The translations under genes were made by a program, and so were the position numbers. A stretch of 64,000 nucleotides of DNA from Thalassia testudinum. Its lineage: Eukaryota > Streptophyta > Magnoliopsida > Alismatales > Hydrocharitaceae. Location: assembly GCA_037157565.1 (NCBI GenBank), contig JAZHRO010000046.1:12746501-12810500 (forward strand), in the 5' to 3' direction. Positions within the stretch are counted from its first letter, which is position 1; every line of letters starts with the position of its first letter. Under the pieces are notes generated by a model. The model made no database searches. It was not told the origin of the DNA and worked only from the letters and a program-made list of their open reading frames with translations. Positions 47,996 to 59,964 of this stretch are shown here, one piece after another.

Positions 47996-49275
47996 CTGAT
48001 TTAGTGAAGTACTTGGCATCACACCAAATCCTGTCTGATTGGCCAAAGGCCAAGAAAGATAAATTGCTTTCCGATGCCAAGTACTACATCTAGGAAGACC
48101 CGTACCTCTTCCACATTGGTGCTGATCAAATCATCAGACGATGTGTCCCAAAAGTAGAAATTCAGGACATTTTGTTCTTCTTCCATAACCAGGCCCACGG
48201 TGACCACTTTTTTGGACATAAAACTACATCAAAAGTCCTCCAGTGTGGCTTTTATTAGCCCACAATTTTCAAAGACGCATACGACCACTGTAAGGCATGC
48301 ACTCGTTGCCAGACCTTGGGCAACATGAGCCACCGCGATATGATGCCTTTACAGCCAATTCTCATATGTGAAATCTTTGACATCTGGGGGATTGATTTCA
48401 TGGGACCCCTCCCTATTTCGGACGGCTTTGAGTACATTCTTCACATTGTTGACTACGTGTCCAAATGGATCGAAGCCATTCCGACCCGAACCAATGATCA
48501 TAAGGTGGTAATCAAATTCATTCATCAAAACATCTTTTCTTGGTTCGAGATTCCACGTGCCATTATCTCTGATGGAGGGCCCATTTCATAAATGCTCAGT
48601 TCAGATCACTAATGACCAAATACGGGGTGTCGCATCGAATCTCTACTTCTTATCACTCTTAAACTAATTGTCTAGCTGAGCTATCAAATCAGGAGATCAA
48701 GAAAATCCTTCAGGTCACTATCTGACCTGATAGGAAAGATTGGTCGTCCCAACTTGCTTAAGCCTTGTGGGCTATAGGACCGCCCACAAAACCCAATTGG
48801 TCAAGTCTCCTTTCAGATTGGTGTACGAGAAGGCATGTCACCTCCCCGTCGAGTTGGAGCACAAAGCCTATTGGGCTGTACGGAAGTGTAATCTAGATCT
48901 TTCTAAGGCAGGAACCCACAGAAAGCTTCAAATGAGTGAGATCGATGAATTACGCAATGATGTGTATGAGAATTCGTAAATTTATAAATAGCAGGTTAAG
49001 GTCTTTCACGATAAGCACATATCTAGAAAGATCTTTCACCCGAGTCAGACAGTCCTACTCTTTGATGCCAAACTCAAACTGTTCCCAGGAAAACTCATAT
49101 CAAAATGGATTGGACCATATCTTGTCCGACGAATCTTTGGAAATGGAGTCGTTGAAATTAGCCAACCCAGCCTTGATTCCTAACCCTTTATCGTGAATGT
49201 CCAGCGACTTAAGCCATTCATTGAACTCACCGATACGAACTTGGTGGAGGTATCTTTTGATCTCCATTCTCCCTG
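47996..49275 (+). pseudogene. INT: FY integrase
   Basis: The zinc-binding N-terminus spans about 48170-48315 (FFHNQAHGDHF, then CKACTRCQ). The core has GIDFMGPLP (first Asp, near 48390), AIISDGGP (second Asp, near 48560) and LAELSNQEIKKIL (Glu, near 48680), so the D-D-E residues are present. A frameshift after SDGGP and stops disable it. The C-terminal part has CHLPVELEHKAYWAVRKCNLDL and a final VQRLKPF. Ends at TGA 49273-49275. Confidence 0.88.
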
Positions 49276-50910
49276 AGCTCATTGCGCCCGGCTAATGGCG
49301 TTAAACTCAACGCTTAATGGGAGGCAACCCGTCATCTTTCTGAAAAACCTGAAACCCTTGACACATCCTATGTTGAACTCATATTGCACTTTAGGATTCG
49401 TCCATTAGAACAACTGACTTCACCTCTGGTACCTGTACCAGAGCTTGAAATCGTCTGTAACAGTCACCCCGACCCATCCACCCACCCAAAACTTGTTCTA
49501 ATGTATGATTTAAGCTGAACTCGAACCCACCTAATTTACAATGAGGACATTACAAATCGTAGGCATGGGGGGTATTAAAGTGCAAAACGTTGTGAGAATC
49601 ACTTCATAAGAAAAGGTTTCATAAAAAAAATTACATATTCCAAAAACCAAAAAAATAAATAATTGAGAAAGAACAAAAATAGGAGAAAGGAGGAAATTTT
49701 GAGTGAATTAATTGCATATCATTTTTGAGGAGGAAAAGGGGAGGCGATATAAATGTCAAAAAGGAGCACAATTTGAAAAGAAAAAAGAGATAGTCATTAG
49801 TAAAAAATTAAGGAATTGACTTAGTTCTAAACCAAATCAAAAAGAAAGAAAATGAAAGATAAAATGTGCTAAGAGACAAAAAGAGATTAGTATAAACGTT
49901 GATCTTAGGCCTCCTGGGCTGTGATTTTAGGCTTAAAAATTCAAGTATCCACTAAGATCTGGATAGTCCTCGAGAGGTTGGGGAAAATGCGAAGCTTAAA
50001 GTATTAGGTCTAAGGCTTAGGGATTATTCGACCTTGTTAACTGACCTCTAGTTTGCAGGACTCGGTAACCTAAGCACCCCAATCCACACATATTCTGGTT
50101 CAATGTGCTTAACTATCAAAATCATGCAAATGCATTAAATCTATTCTGAGAAAAGGTTACCTAGATTAGGAGCAGCTGATCAACACAAGTTGATTTAGAC
50201 GAGTTCCCAACGCGGAGAGGCAGGAAATTCCCCTCGAAGATGTGCAATAACATGCCATCTCCTCGGTGCTTGTCTCTTAGGATATCTAAATATTCTATCG
50301 GGGGCATGTAAGCACCTCGTGCTAGTTCAAATGCCATGGGCGGCATTATCACAAAATGTTGATTGCCAAGGTCTGGATTTAGTTACAGAATGCCATGGGT
50401 GGGATTATCTCGAAAGCCAGGGTTCTAGGGGTTGCCATGGGCGGTGCTATCTCGAAGCATCGATTGCCAAGGACCCTGTGAGGATTGATGGTGGGAACTA
50501 GGAATCCAATACAGACCATGTTGTAAAGCCAATCCGAAGCTAAAAATAAAAAGAAAAGAGAGAGAAAACTCTCCCAAAACAAAGAAAAAAATTCTTCTAT
50601 CTCTCTCTTACAAAAATGCACTACAAACTGAACTTGGGCTAAAACATGTTACAAGCGCAAGTGCTTTAATCGTGAAGTTCAACGAACCTTAGGATAGTTC
50701 TTGTGGGCCTTAGAAACCTTTGCGGTGGACTGAGGCTACAGCTGGTCAGGTCCAGGTCTTGGTTGATATTTGAGTACCTCTAAGCCTACTATCGGCATTC
50801 TAACCTAATCTACAAAAGAAAGCACACATCAGAGTTCTAAGCATAAAAAGGCATGTGGTCTATAATTTAAGATTAAAATTCCTTGAGATTTTGCTAAGGG
50901 ACTAGCAAAA
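49276..50910 (+). other. FY post-integrase spacer
   Basis: Non-coding. It holds an ACAATGAGGACATT block and an internal purine tract TAGGCATGGGGGG near 49539-49573, AT-rich sequence 49620-49880, and degenerate tandem units at 50330-50475. The short frames here have no homology. Confidence 0.7.
50330..50475 (+). repeat. Degenerate tandem repeat in the FY spacer
   Basis: TGCCATGGG(C/T)GG, a TATC(T/A)CGAA-like segment and GATTGCCAAGG recur: motif starts near 50332, 50390 and 50432. Short tandem repeats in this place are common in Tat/Athila-type elements. Confidence 0.75.
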
Positions 50911-50926
50911 GCTAGGCATGGGGGTA
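50911..50926 (+). other. 3' polypurine tract of FY
   Basis: GCTAGGCATGGGGGTA, directly before the 3' LTR. Confidence 0.88.
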
Positions 50927-53614
50927 TGATGGGAACACCATCATGAGCCATAACTAGCTTAATTTGATCTAATTAAGCCTTTAAATGCTCCTACATAACC
51001 ACCAGAGGACTGCAATTCATTGCGTAATCATTCTGAGGGAAAGATAAGAAACCAGGGTTAACTGTAATTTTACCATCATATCTTGAATGCAAACTAACCA
51101 CAGGTTTCTTCAGGGGTTAATTAAGGGTCAAAAGGTCCTAAAAGGCTAACAAGTGGGATAGAACAGACAAAAAGGGTTTTTGCATCTTTTGAGAATTAAA
51201 TAACTTCTGAAACCCTAAAAACAGACCTACTTAAATAACTGAGGTTCATTTCAGGATGAAATTCTCCTAAACCCTCTAAAATTCATAGAAAAATATTCTC
51301 TAGGGTTTGGTACCTTCAATTTGACCATCAGAACCCATCTTGACCCAAAATAGAGTCTCAAACAGACATTTGCCTTAATTTAGGTTTTTGCATAAATTAC
51401 CCAGTCAAACGTGGTCAAAATTAAAATCAAACTTCCCCATTGGAGTCCTTAGGTCCAAATTAGGTTTGTACCAAAATTTGGGTCCAATCTGAGATTATCT
51501 TGACCTAGTTTGCAACTTAGTCCTGTCTGATCACACATATGCCCTTAACTTTCAAAATCCTTACAAAAAGGGTCCTAACTTTGTCATAGTTTTCACAAAT
51601 TGGTCCCTGCTGCCATTAATCCTATTCCTACAAACTCCGATGACCTAAAATTGGCAAGTTCTCCCTAATTCCTTGACGAATCCCTCTCATATTTGAAAGG
51701 GAAGTTCGTCAAGGAATTCCCTTCCTTTTGAGCTAATTCCCACGCCCTAAAACCTTCCCAATCTCTCATGCGAACGCATGAGAGATTAGAAATCCCATCT
51801 CCGGTGAAGCTTTCCAAGCTTGGAAAGCTTGCTTCCCAAGCTCAAAACTACTTCTAAAGGCCTATAAAAAGACCTCCAGATCAAGCCAAACTTCCCACGC
51901 TCGAATGTGGCCTTGAACACCTCCAATTCCTCTGCACTTTCTTAGCTGAAGTGCTCCTCGACATCCACGCACTCTCCCTACCTCTGTTCTTCCTCTGTTC
52001 GCAATACCGGCAACAGAGCTATCTTCCTCATCTTCTTCCGCGTCGAGCCATACCCACCAACGCCCCTTTCGCCATCTTCCTCGCCGATTCCTACCTGTTG
52101 GAGCTTCTTCCTTCTCCAGTGCCAGCCATACCGAAACCAACGCCATCTCCTATCCCCTTTGTCTACTTCCCCTCTCAAACGACTCCTCCACTTCCCCTCA
52201 TCACACCAACATCTCCAACACACCGCTTTGACCTTGCCAATGCCCTCCGCGACAATGTCTTCCATCTCACCGGCAGACCTCCGACGAGCCCTAGCGACTT
52301 CCACACACCGCCAAACTGGCCGCCCCCGCACTCCACACCTCTGCCTCGACCTCAGGAGCAAAAGCCCTAACTTTGTTAGGACAATTGCCCCTTTGAACGC
52401 CCCGTCGAACAAACCCACATCCGGCCACCCTCCGCGAGGTCGATAGGCCTCATCACACACGCACACTCCATGCAACCACCACCGTTGCACTCGCCGTGAT
52501 CCGACGATACTTCTTGAGCTTTCTGACGTGGCCGAAAGGCCTTATTTGTGATTTTAGGTGCCAGCCCCCTCTGCCATTAAAGCCAAGCTTTGAGCAAACT
52601 CAAAGCTTGCTTCCCAACCTGCAACTCCAGGTCTTCGATCCCAAACAGCACGGAATCCTTACAAGAACGTAACCTAGGGGTTAATTGGAGCCGTTGACCG
52701 CTCCTTGCACACGAATTTGACAAAGGCCTCAGCAGCTGTGCACACGAAGAAGGGGACTGAAGATAGTCCCACATCGTGCATTTTGGAGCAATTTCGATTG
52801 CATAAATTGTATTTGTGATATGGGCTTATCGCCTCATACACAAGGGGTGAGGTGCCTTACACCCCTCACTCGGCCTCGTCCGTGACACTGCCCCACAGAT
52901 CTGGCCTAGTCCGATTACTCGCCTAAGCTATACACTCCTCTCTCACCACCCACTGCCAAGGTTTTAGCAGAGCAGGACCCAAGGAAAGAAAGAAAGGAGA
53001 GCGTGCCAGGGTTAGGGGGTTTTTCTCACTGGGAATTTGGCTAACACTTAGCCAAATCTGAAGACCCCTTCCCCCTCTGCGTGAAGAAGAAAGAGCAAAG
53101 AAAGAAGGAAAGGTGTAGAGAAAGAAGAAGAGAAGAGGAAGAGTCTAAGCAGAAGAAGTGGAAGAGAAGAAGAGCCGTAGCAGAAGAAGAGTCTGTGTAG
53201 AAGAAGGAAAGCAAGAGAAGAGAAGAAGAAATCAGAGAAAGAAGAAGCAGAGCACTATTCATCCAGACGTTTAAGACGTCTGTTCATTCGATCAAACGTC
53301 TGATTTGAGTTTATTTCATACATAGCTATTGAGTTCCACTTGCTATTATTGTAGGGAGTAATTGGTGATTCAAATCACGATTTTACTCCATTCTTTTTGC
53401 AGTCTGACACTTGATATTATTGCCACATTATTCTGAATCAATTTATGATCATTATTTTTTATCTTTATTGTTTAAATTGTGATCTTGACAATTGAATTCC
53501 TACTTGTTCCTGAATGACCTCGAACTTTTCGAGTATAAATTTTATCTATTTTTTCGTGAGATTTTGACTATACTACAACGCAATTATTTAAAAGCTAATT
53601 TCGCACAACTAACA
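50927..53614 (+). mobile_element. 3' LTR of FY
   Basis: 2688 bp, TGATGGGAAC to ACTAACA. TATA box near 51863; 13-bp inverted repeat 51760-51787; purine-rich part 53086-53255. It aligns with 37221-39947 throughout. Open frames at 51862-52490 are LTR sequence. Confidence 0.92.
51760..51787 (+). promoter_or_regulatory. Y-family inverted repeat upstream of the TATA box (FY 3' LTR)
   Basis: Arm AATCTCTCATGCG, AA, arm CGCATGAGAGATT, a perfect 13-bp stem about 76 bases upstream of TATAAAAAG. Confidence 0.82.
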
Positions 53615-54347
53615 ACTACCTAAGTCTCCCGCCTTAGGATTTTCAACCCAATTCCCTCAACTCGGAGGGAATCAATCTACTATAAATGGAGGTAAGTAAC
53701 GGGTTACCTCAACCCAATTACAAGGTAGAATAAGAGAAAAATGATACAGGTGTAAGCAAGCAACAATAAAGCTTACAACTAAATTCCTAAGTCTCCAACA
53801 AGAATTTTCTTAATAAAATGATTATACACTAATCTAATAAGAGCACACTAAAGCGAAATATTTTACGATGAAGAACGAGATCACTTGAAAGAGGTTTGTT
53901 GTAGGGAGTATCGCCTTGATAAAAGCAACAAATTAGCAATTCTTGCAGCCAGGAGTGTGTAATTGGGAATTAAGGTCAAGGAGACAATATTTGCTTGTTG
54001 TTATGTGCAAATGACACCCATAAGGTGTTCATATAAGCCACTAAACACCTTACCTACGATTACTAGCTGTTTGGCGCAATTTGGGAAGATTAAATATAGG
54101 ATTAATTGCAAAATAGCCATTCGGATTGGTTACAACAGTTAGTTGGTACCAGTACTAAAGTTGTGGTACTGATACTGACTGCTCACAGATGACTAGCAGT
54201 CAGCCCAACCAAGCCTTGGTACCGGTACTCCTCATGGGTACTAGTACTCAGTACTTTCAGTTGAGTACCAACTAAGTCACTAGGTATCGGTACTCATGAT
54301 GAGTATCGATACTTGTGACTCACAGATTTGGGTCCTGTGACCTATAT

Positions 54348-54376
54348 GTACTGGTACTCATGATGAGTACCAGTAC
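54348..54376. repeat. Best unit of the GTAC nested palindrome array (Z')
   Basis: Arm GTACTGGTACTCAT, one base, perfect complement arm of 14 bp. Each arm contains a GTAC(T/C)(G/A)GTAC palindrome of its own. Neighbouring units lie at about 54170, 54215, 54277 and 54420. Confidence 0.85.
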
Positions 54377-54845
54377 TTGTAAGGTCTAGGCACTACATAA
54401 TCTTCAAACTGTGAGCACCTGATACCAGTACTCACAATGAGTACTTGTTCACAGTTTAGGACTAGAACCCAAACCTGTGATGAGTACCAAGAATGACTTA
54501 TGATCATTAATCTAAGTGAAATTTGAATGTAAAAACATGACAATATGACAACGAAATGATGAATTTTCAAATGATTAGCTGAACTGGAGAATGATTCCTA
54601 ATTATCTCTATTTTGATTTTAATTCCTAAGTCATTTATCTTGTTAGGAGACATATACAATCTAGATTACAAAATATATGAACAAAAAAGAAATAGTCTTC
54701 AATCTTCATGCCATCATTACTTCTTTCATCCATCCTTAGATCCTATTATTTCCTGAAAAAAACACTTCATAAACTCATTAGATTTAAAACGATTTTGTGA
54801 ACACCAAAACATAAAAGAAAAGTGGAACTAGGTTCCAACACCTAC

Positions 54846-55227
54846 AGCTTGCAATCAAGTCCTAAATATGTTTTATGTGCATAAAATATGAAGGCTCATG
54901 TGTACTTGAAGGACCTAAATGTAAATCCTTCATTGCAAGGTCTTAAAGATGTCAGAATACAATCATGTTCTTATGGCAACTATTTTGAACATTTAGAAAT
55001 TATTCCCACAATTGATTTGTACATTCAAACTCAAATTGTGTTCAATTGGCATTTGTACATAGAATCTCTCAAAATTGACTTAATTATGTGTTTTTAGCAC
55101 AAATTTAATGTTTTAGGTCATTTTCATTAATTCTCACACTAACCCATTTCTTGTATTAATTTGATAGTTTTAACCTAGTTTCTAGCTTAACTTAGGCATT
55201 TTAGCTATGATGAGCCACACCTCATCA
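54846..55227 (-). mobile_element. Right part of the 3' LTR of gypsy H
   Basis: Follows the Z' duplication and ends (plus strand) CACCTCATCA directly before the complement of a purine tract. The last 20 bases form a 7-bp stem (TGATGAG with CTCATCA). Confidence 0.7.
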
Positions 55228-55242
55228 TACCCCCATGCTTAG
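55228..55242 (-). other. 3' polypurine tract of H
   Basis: TACCCCCATGCTTAG on the plus strand, so AAGCATGGGGGTA on the element strand, next to the LTR. Confidence 0.8.
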
Positions 55243-56551
55243 TTATTGCTAGTCCCTTAACAAGTAACTCATTCAATACAAAGCATTATAGTATCAACTA
55301 GGTAAGTGTGAAGAGATTTCTATTTAACTCATTTGAAATGTTAAGTGTTTAGAGCTGATCTTTAAGTTGAATTTTTTCGTAGCAAACAAACTGTGTTTTT
55401 GATTGGACATTGTGAGAACCAGTTGCATAGGAAGACTACCAGATCTCAAAACTTACATAGCATAGACCATCTCTCGACCAACAAGCACTCTTGATATTTA
55501 AACCTTAACTGTGATTTCCAAGACTTAGAGGATTTTACCAAGCTCAAAAGCTGAGTTATGATTGTGCTCAGTGTATAATTAAGACTAACTAGATGAACAC
55601 TAAGACTCAAGTCCAGGATTTCACTTCTTTTTAAGTCCAGGTTGATCTCAGCTTCAGCTCATTTTTTGGATCAACTCTCAAAATAACTAAAGACTCAAAC
55701 CCAACTCTTACTGCATTTGTGGTTACAAAAATATTTGTAGAGACATAGGGTATTTGTAATGCACCATGAAAAAATCTTTTTGGTAGAAATATATACAATT
55801 GGAATTGGAGAACATACTGACTATTCAAAAGAATGTCCTTTTCTTTTCTTTTTGACTTTTTCTATTTTTTCTGCTTTTTCTCATTTTTCTATTTTTTTCT
55901 TGATTTTTCTTCTTTTTTCTGAAAGCAAATGTCGGTATGTCTCCTTCAACTTTATTTAGTGCATGAGTACTTTGGTGGAAAGAGGTTCTCCTAGACACAA
56001 GATTAAAAACTGAGACAAAGAGTCTACCTCAACGCACAAGTAAAGACTCCACCTTCCCCAATAAGCACTAGGGTTGAGACTTAAATTCATCTGGTCTTTC
56101 CTGACTCTGTGTAGTGTAAACCAAGGTTACTTAGACTCTTAAACAACGGCAAACCAATGAATCCTGTACCGATGACTCAAGTACAAGAATATGTTCTAGT
56201 TTAGGAGAAATTTTGGTCCATCTTATCAAAGCTTAAGTGTATTAAACCTAAACCTGAGCGAATCAAGCTTATGTGGCCTGGAAAGTCTAACTAGCAATGG
56301 CTGAATGTCCATAAACACTTATTCTATTTTTTGTTCCGCTTTAAAATCATGATTAAACACCTATTAAACTTTTAATCCAATTCTCCCTTTCAAAATTTTC
56401 TTGAGTTTCTCCCATAACAATGAATACAAAATAGTTCCCTTATTGTATTTTTGTAATTTTTGTTATTCACATTTTTTGTGTTTTTGTTTTATATATTTTT
56501 TTTTAATTTTTCAAAATGTTTCATTTTTTTTGGATTTTTCAATAATACTAT
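55243..56551 (-). other. H post-integrase spacer, first segment
   Basis: AT-rich, with T-rich runs at 55838-55920 and 56440-56540. No frame with homology. Interrupted by a W-family solo LTR. Confidence 0.6.
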
Positions 56552-58320
56552 TGTTGAACGTGCGAATCGCTACGCTAACGTGTTTGGTTTTGGAAAACCT
56601 GTCATTGTAGCTTGAAAGCGAAGAATTCGTGTTCAACAAATAAAATTTATACCGAAATTAAAATCCGAGTCGAACACAGGGAGGCAGACGTTTGATTTAA
56701 AAACTACGCGTTTCTTTTTATTTGTCACGGAATAATTCAATTTAAAACTATCTAATTATTTACAATAAATAGAAGAGAGAGAGAGTAAGAGAGAAAGAGA
56801 ATATTACACAGAGAAATCAAAATGAGATGTAGAATAAACAAGGAATTTATCATTAAGGAGATTGTTCATTTCACTCTTACAACTACAAAACATAAAATAA
56901 TTACTCTAGAAAGCATTAAAAAAATGGAGGGAGAAATGTCCTCCGCGATGATTGCTTGGAGGACGAGCAAAACTACACTAGAAAGCAGTAAATCTATATT
57001 ACAAAACAGTAAAAAGAATAGGGAGAGAGAAATCCTCCTCGACGATTGCTTGGAAGACAAGCCAGACGGGACGACGTCTGGATGAAGGAGAACGAAGCAG
57101 GACGAAGGAGGATGAAGCAGAAGAACGGGAACGGAGAAGCACGCCGTCGTCGCCACAGGATTCACTTCCGAAGGGGGACGAAAATTTGGACTTTATCTCG
57201 TGAGAAGCATCCCGGGTGTGGGATAAGCTTCTCTTGAGCTTTGGAGGGGTAGAGAAGAGAAGGAAGGGATGAAAATTTCGTATGGAGGGGGTCTCCTTTT
57301 ATAGTTGCAAGGAGTGGGGGCAAAATGGTCATTACATCTTCAAAATAATAAATGAGGGGTCTTTAGTGACGGATAAATCCGTCACTAAAGCCCCCAACAT
57401 GGGCGTAGCTTCCGCGCCCACGCGCGGCTCCTCACTGCCCGCTTCCTCAACGCCCACGCACGTTCCTTGATTCTCAGCCGTCCGATCGCGAGATCGGATG
57501 GCTTAAGACGCATCTCTGCCCACTACTGCGCCCGCCTGGCGCGTGCGATCGCGCGTGACGCCGCGCGTTCAATAGCGCGTGATCTTAATTGAGCGCTGGC
57601 GGCAGTCCGATCACGATCCAACGCCCGCCATCGCCCGCACGCCTGCGCCTTCCTCCCCTTCGCTACGGCTCAAACCCGCGCCCGCAGCTCGCGTAAGCGC
57701 TCTCGACTGCTGCGCTACGAGGTGCGGATGGTCGAGCGAACGCTTTTAGGCGTGGTTGACCACAACCGTTGGATCAAGATCTAACGGCGGAGAGCGAGCG
57801 GGTGCGGGGCCTACAGGGATTCATGCGGTCGTTTGGGCGGTCGAGATGGCACCACATGGCGCCATCTTGGCCGTCCATCTTCTGGAAGTTATAGATGGTG
57901 CCACGGATGTTGGATTGGCTTGATTTTTGCATCGTTGAGCTGCGATCATCGATCTAAATTCATCCGTGCAGTCGGATTTGTCATCTGAAGTGCGGATTTA
58001 CACCATCCTGGCCCTTGATCTTCTAGGGTTCCCCGATCACTATCTGATGCTACGGATGCCTGATTAGGGCGATCTTGGAGTCGTTGAACTCCAATCGTTG
58101 CCCTGATCACATCCATACGGTTGGATATTTGATCCGAGGCTCCGATAAAATGTTTTCCCTGTCCAAGCACATTAAAGGAGACAATTAACCTCTATTTTAT
58201 TCAAACTACTCTAAATGCAAGATGATGCATGTTATGCAATATTTATATCATGAAATGCAATCCTATACTTAAGAACATGCATAAATAGACATTTTCTGTA
58301 GTGTAAATGTGTTTACATCA
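56552..58320 (-). mobile_element. W-family solo LTR in the H spacer
   Basis: 1769 bp from TGTTGAACG to TTTACATCA, with perfect ACTAT duplications (56547-56551 and 58321-58325). It aligns with both W LTRs. TGACG inverted repeat perfect over 14 bp at 57361-57390; minus-strand TATA box near 57297. Confidence 0.94.
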
Positions 58321-58325
58321 ACTAT

Positions 58326-58755
58326 CTATATAGACCAAAGATGTGTCTATAATTGCATTCTAGTAATTGCTTTCACCATTTACACCCCATGCTTAATGAT
58401 GAAATGTCCCCATTGAATGATTAGGGTGGATGCAAATGCATGCTTTGATTTTCACTAACTTAGGCTAAGGTGACGGAAAGAAGTTGGAAGGAGGAGACAA
58501 AATCTCCGTGCAGACAATTTCAAGTCTGATATAAATCAAAGTGGAAAGTCAGGCTAAGTAATGAAATGCAAGACAAATGTGACTATGCATGCAAACTAAG
58601 AATGTGAGGATAGACACCTAAGGAAGAGAGGAAAACAAAGAAAGATAAAACAACTATATACAACAAGAGTGCTATGTTTTACTCCTTTAACTAGGCACAA
58701 ACCTAGTTGGTTCAAAATATAGGAGCAAAATAATAGAATTGGCGAGTCTGAGCTC
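58326..58755 (-). other. H spacer adjoining the integrase, with internal purine tract
   Basis: Complement of CACCCCATGCTTAATG near 58380-58395 followed by an AATG-TCCC-CATT block, the same arrangement as at the end of pol in the other elements. Otherwise no feature. Confidence 0.6.
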
Positions 58756-59964
58756 TTAAGGCTCAATAAAGTGTTTCAGTCTTTGTCCATTCATAGTGAA
58801 AGGTTCATATTTTTCAATCTCAATGATCTCAAAAGCTCCATTATCAAATACTCTCTCTATAATGAAAGGTCTGGTCCATTTAGATCTAAGTTTCCCTAGG
58901 AAAAGTTTCAGTCTAGAGTCAAGTAGAAGGACTTCTGACTAGGGTGAAATGTTTTCCTATGGATGTGGCAGTCATGGAAGGCATTGAGTTTATCCATATA
59001 AATCCTCGAGCTTTCATAAGATTCAATCTTAACTCATCTAGCTCAAAAATTTGTAATCTTCTATGATCACCATCCTTCTCTAAGTCCAAATTATACTTTC
59101 TGATGGCCTAATAGGCTTTGTGCTCAAGTTCTAAAGGAAGATGACAGGGTTTCCTGTACACTAGTCTAAAAGGAGACATGCCTATTGCGATTTTGTGAGT
59201 TGTCCTATACGCCCACAAAGCATCAGAAAGATAGAAGACCAATCTTTCCTATCAAGTCTAATAGTAGTCTGCAAAATTTTCTTAATTTCTCGATTGGACA
59301 CTTCGACTAGTCCATTAGTCTATGAGTGATAAGGTGTTGCAATCCTATGTGCCACTCCATACCTTTGAAGTAGGGACTGAAAATGTGTATTCCTAAAATG
59401 AGACCCTCCATCACTAATAATGGCTTTAGGTACCCCAAAACGAGAAAAGATAAATTCCTAAACAAATTGTCTCAACTCTATGATCATTTGTTCTCATGGG
59501 CATGGCTTCAATCCATTTCGACACATAATCCATAGCTAATAAGATGTACTCGAAGCCATGAGAATTTGGAAAAGGTCCCATAAAGTTTATACCCCATATG
59601 TCAAAGCTCTCGCACACTAGAATTGGGTTCAAGGCCATCATGTCTCGGCGGTCAATACTGTCGAGAGAGTAACAACGTGAACATGCTCTACTATAATCGT
59701 GTGCGTCTTTGAAGCTTGTAGGCCAATAGAAATCACTTTGTAAAATCTTGGCAACGATTGTTTTGCTAGAGAAGTGACCACCACATGCCTGGTCATGGTA
59801 GAATGACAGTATACTATCTATCTCCTTATCAGGGACACACTTCCTAAGAATCTGGTCTTTACAGTACTTGAAACAAGGTAATGGCAGGTCAGATATCAAT
59901 TTTACCTTTGCACGATCAACCTCCATTCCTCTCTCAAAAACAAGGTGACCTAAGACAAGTCCTT
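58756..59964 (-). pseudogene. INT: H pol remnant: RT thumb joined to integrase, RNase H deleted
   Basis: Reading down from 59964: [19 protein letters not shown] (RT thumb) and LISDLPLP pass directly, in frame, into [17 protein letters not shown] (start of integrase). About 0.8 kb encoding the RT connection and RNase H is missing. The zinc region keeps ACGGHF and CSRCY; the core has GINFMGPF (Asp to Asn) and AIISDGGSH. The C-terminus ends NGQRLKHFIEP and TAA at 58756. Frameshift near 59440 and stops follow. The upstream pol should lie beyond element E. Confidence 0.87.

Larger units (their letters stand above)
37221..53614 (+). mobile_element. Gypsy element FY, complete, 16.4 kb
   Basis: Both LTRs, a tRNA-Asp-type primer site, gag, protease, RT, RNase H, integrase, spacer and purine tract are present in the Athila-like order gag-pro-RT-RH-INT. 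A solo LTR of its own family (Y3) interrupts pol. Flanks TCCAC (37216-37220) and ACTAC (53615-53619) are a poor duplication, but the Copia LTR on either side joins cleanly. In the first 135 bases the two LTRs differ at about a dozen positions by eye, so the insertion is old. Confidence 0.9.
37089..54840 (-). mobile_element. Copia solo LTR Z', split by gypsy element FY
   Basis: Left piece 37089-37220 starts TGTAGGATCTAAA, the reverse of the Z LTR end. Right piece 53615-54840 ends GGTTCCAACA, the reverse of the Z LTR start. Perfect CCTAC duplications flank it (37084-37088 and 54841-54845). Without FY it would be about 1353 bp, matching Z (1355). The GTAC palindrome array is at 54140-54480. Confidence 0.9.

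Noticed and set aside
37216..53619. TCCAC/ACTAC as a clean target duplication of FY
   Set aside because: Only three of five bases agree. The insertion is supported instead by rejoining of the split Copia LTR.
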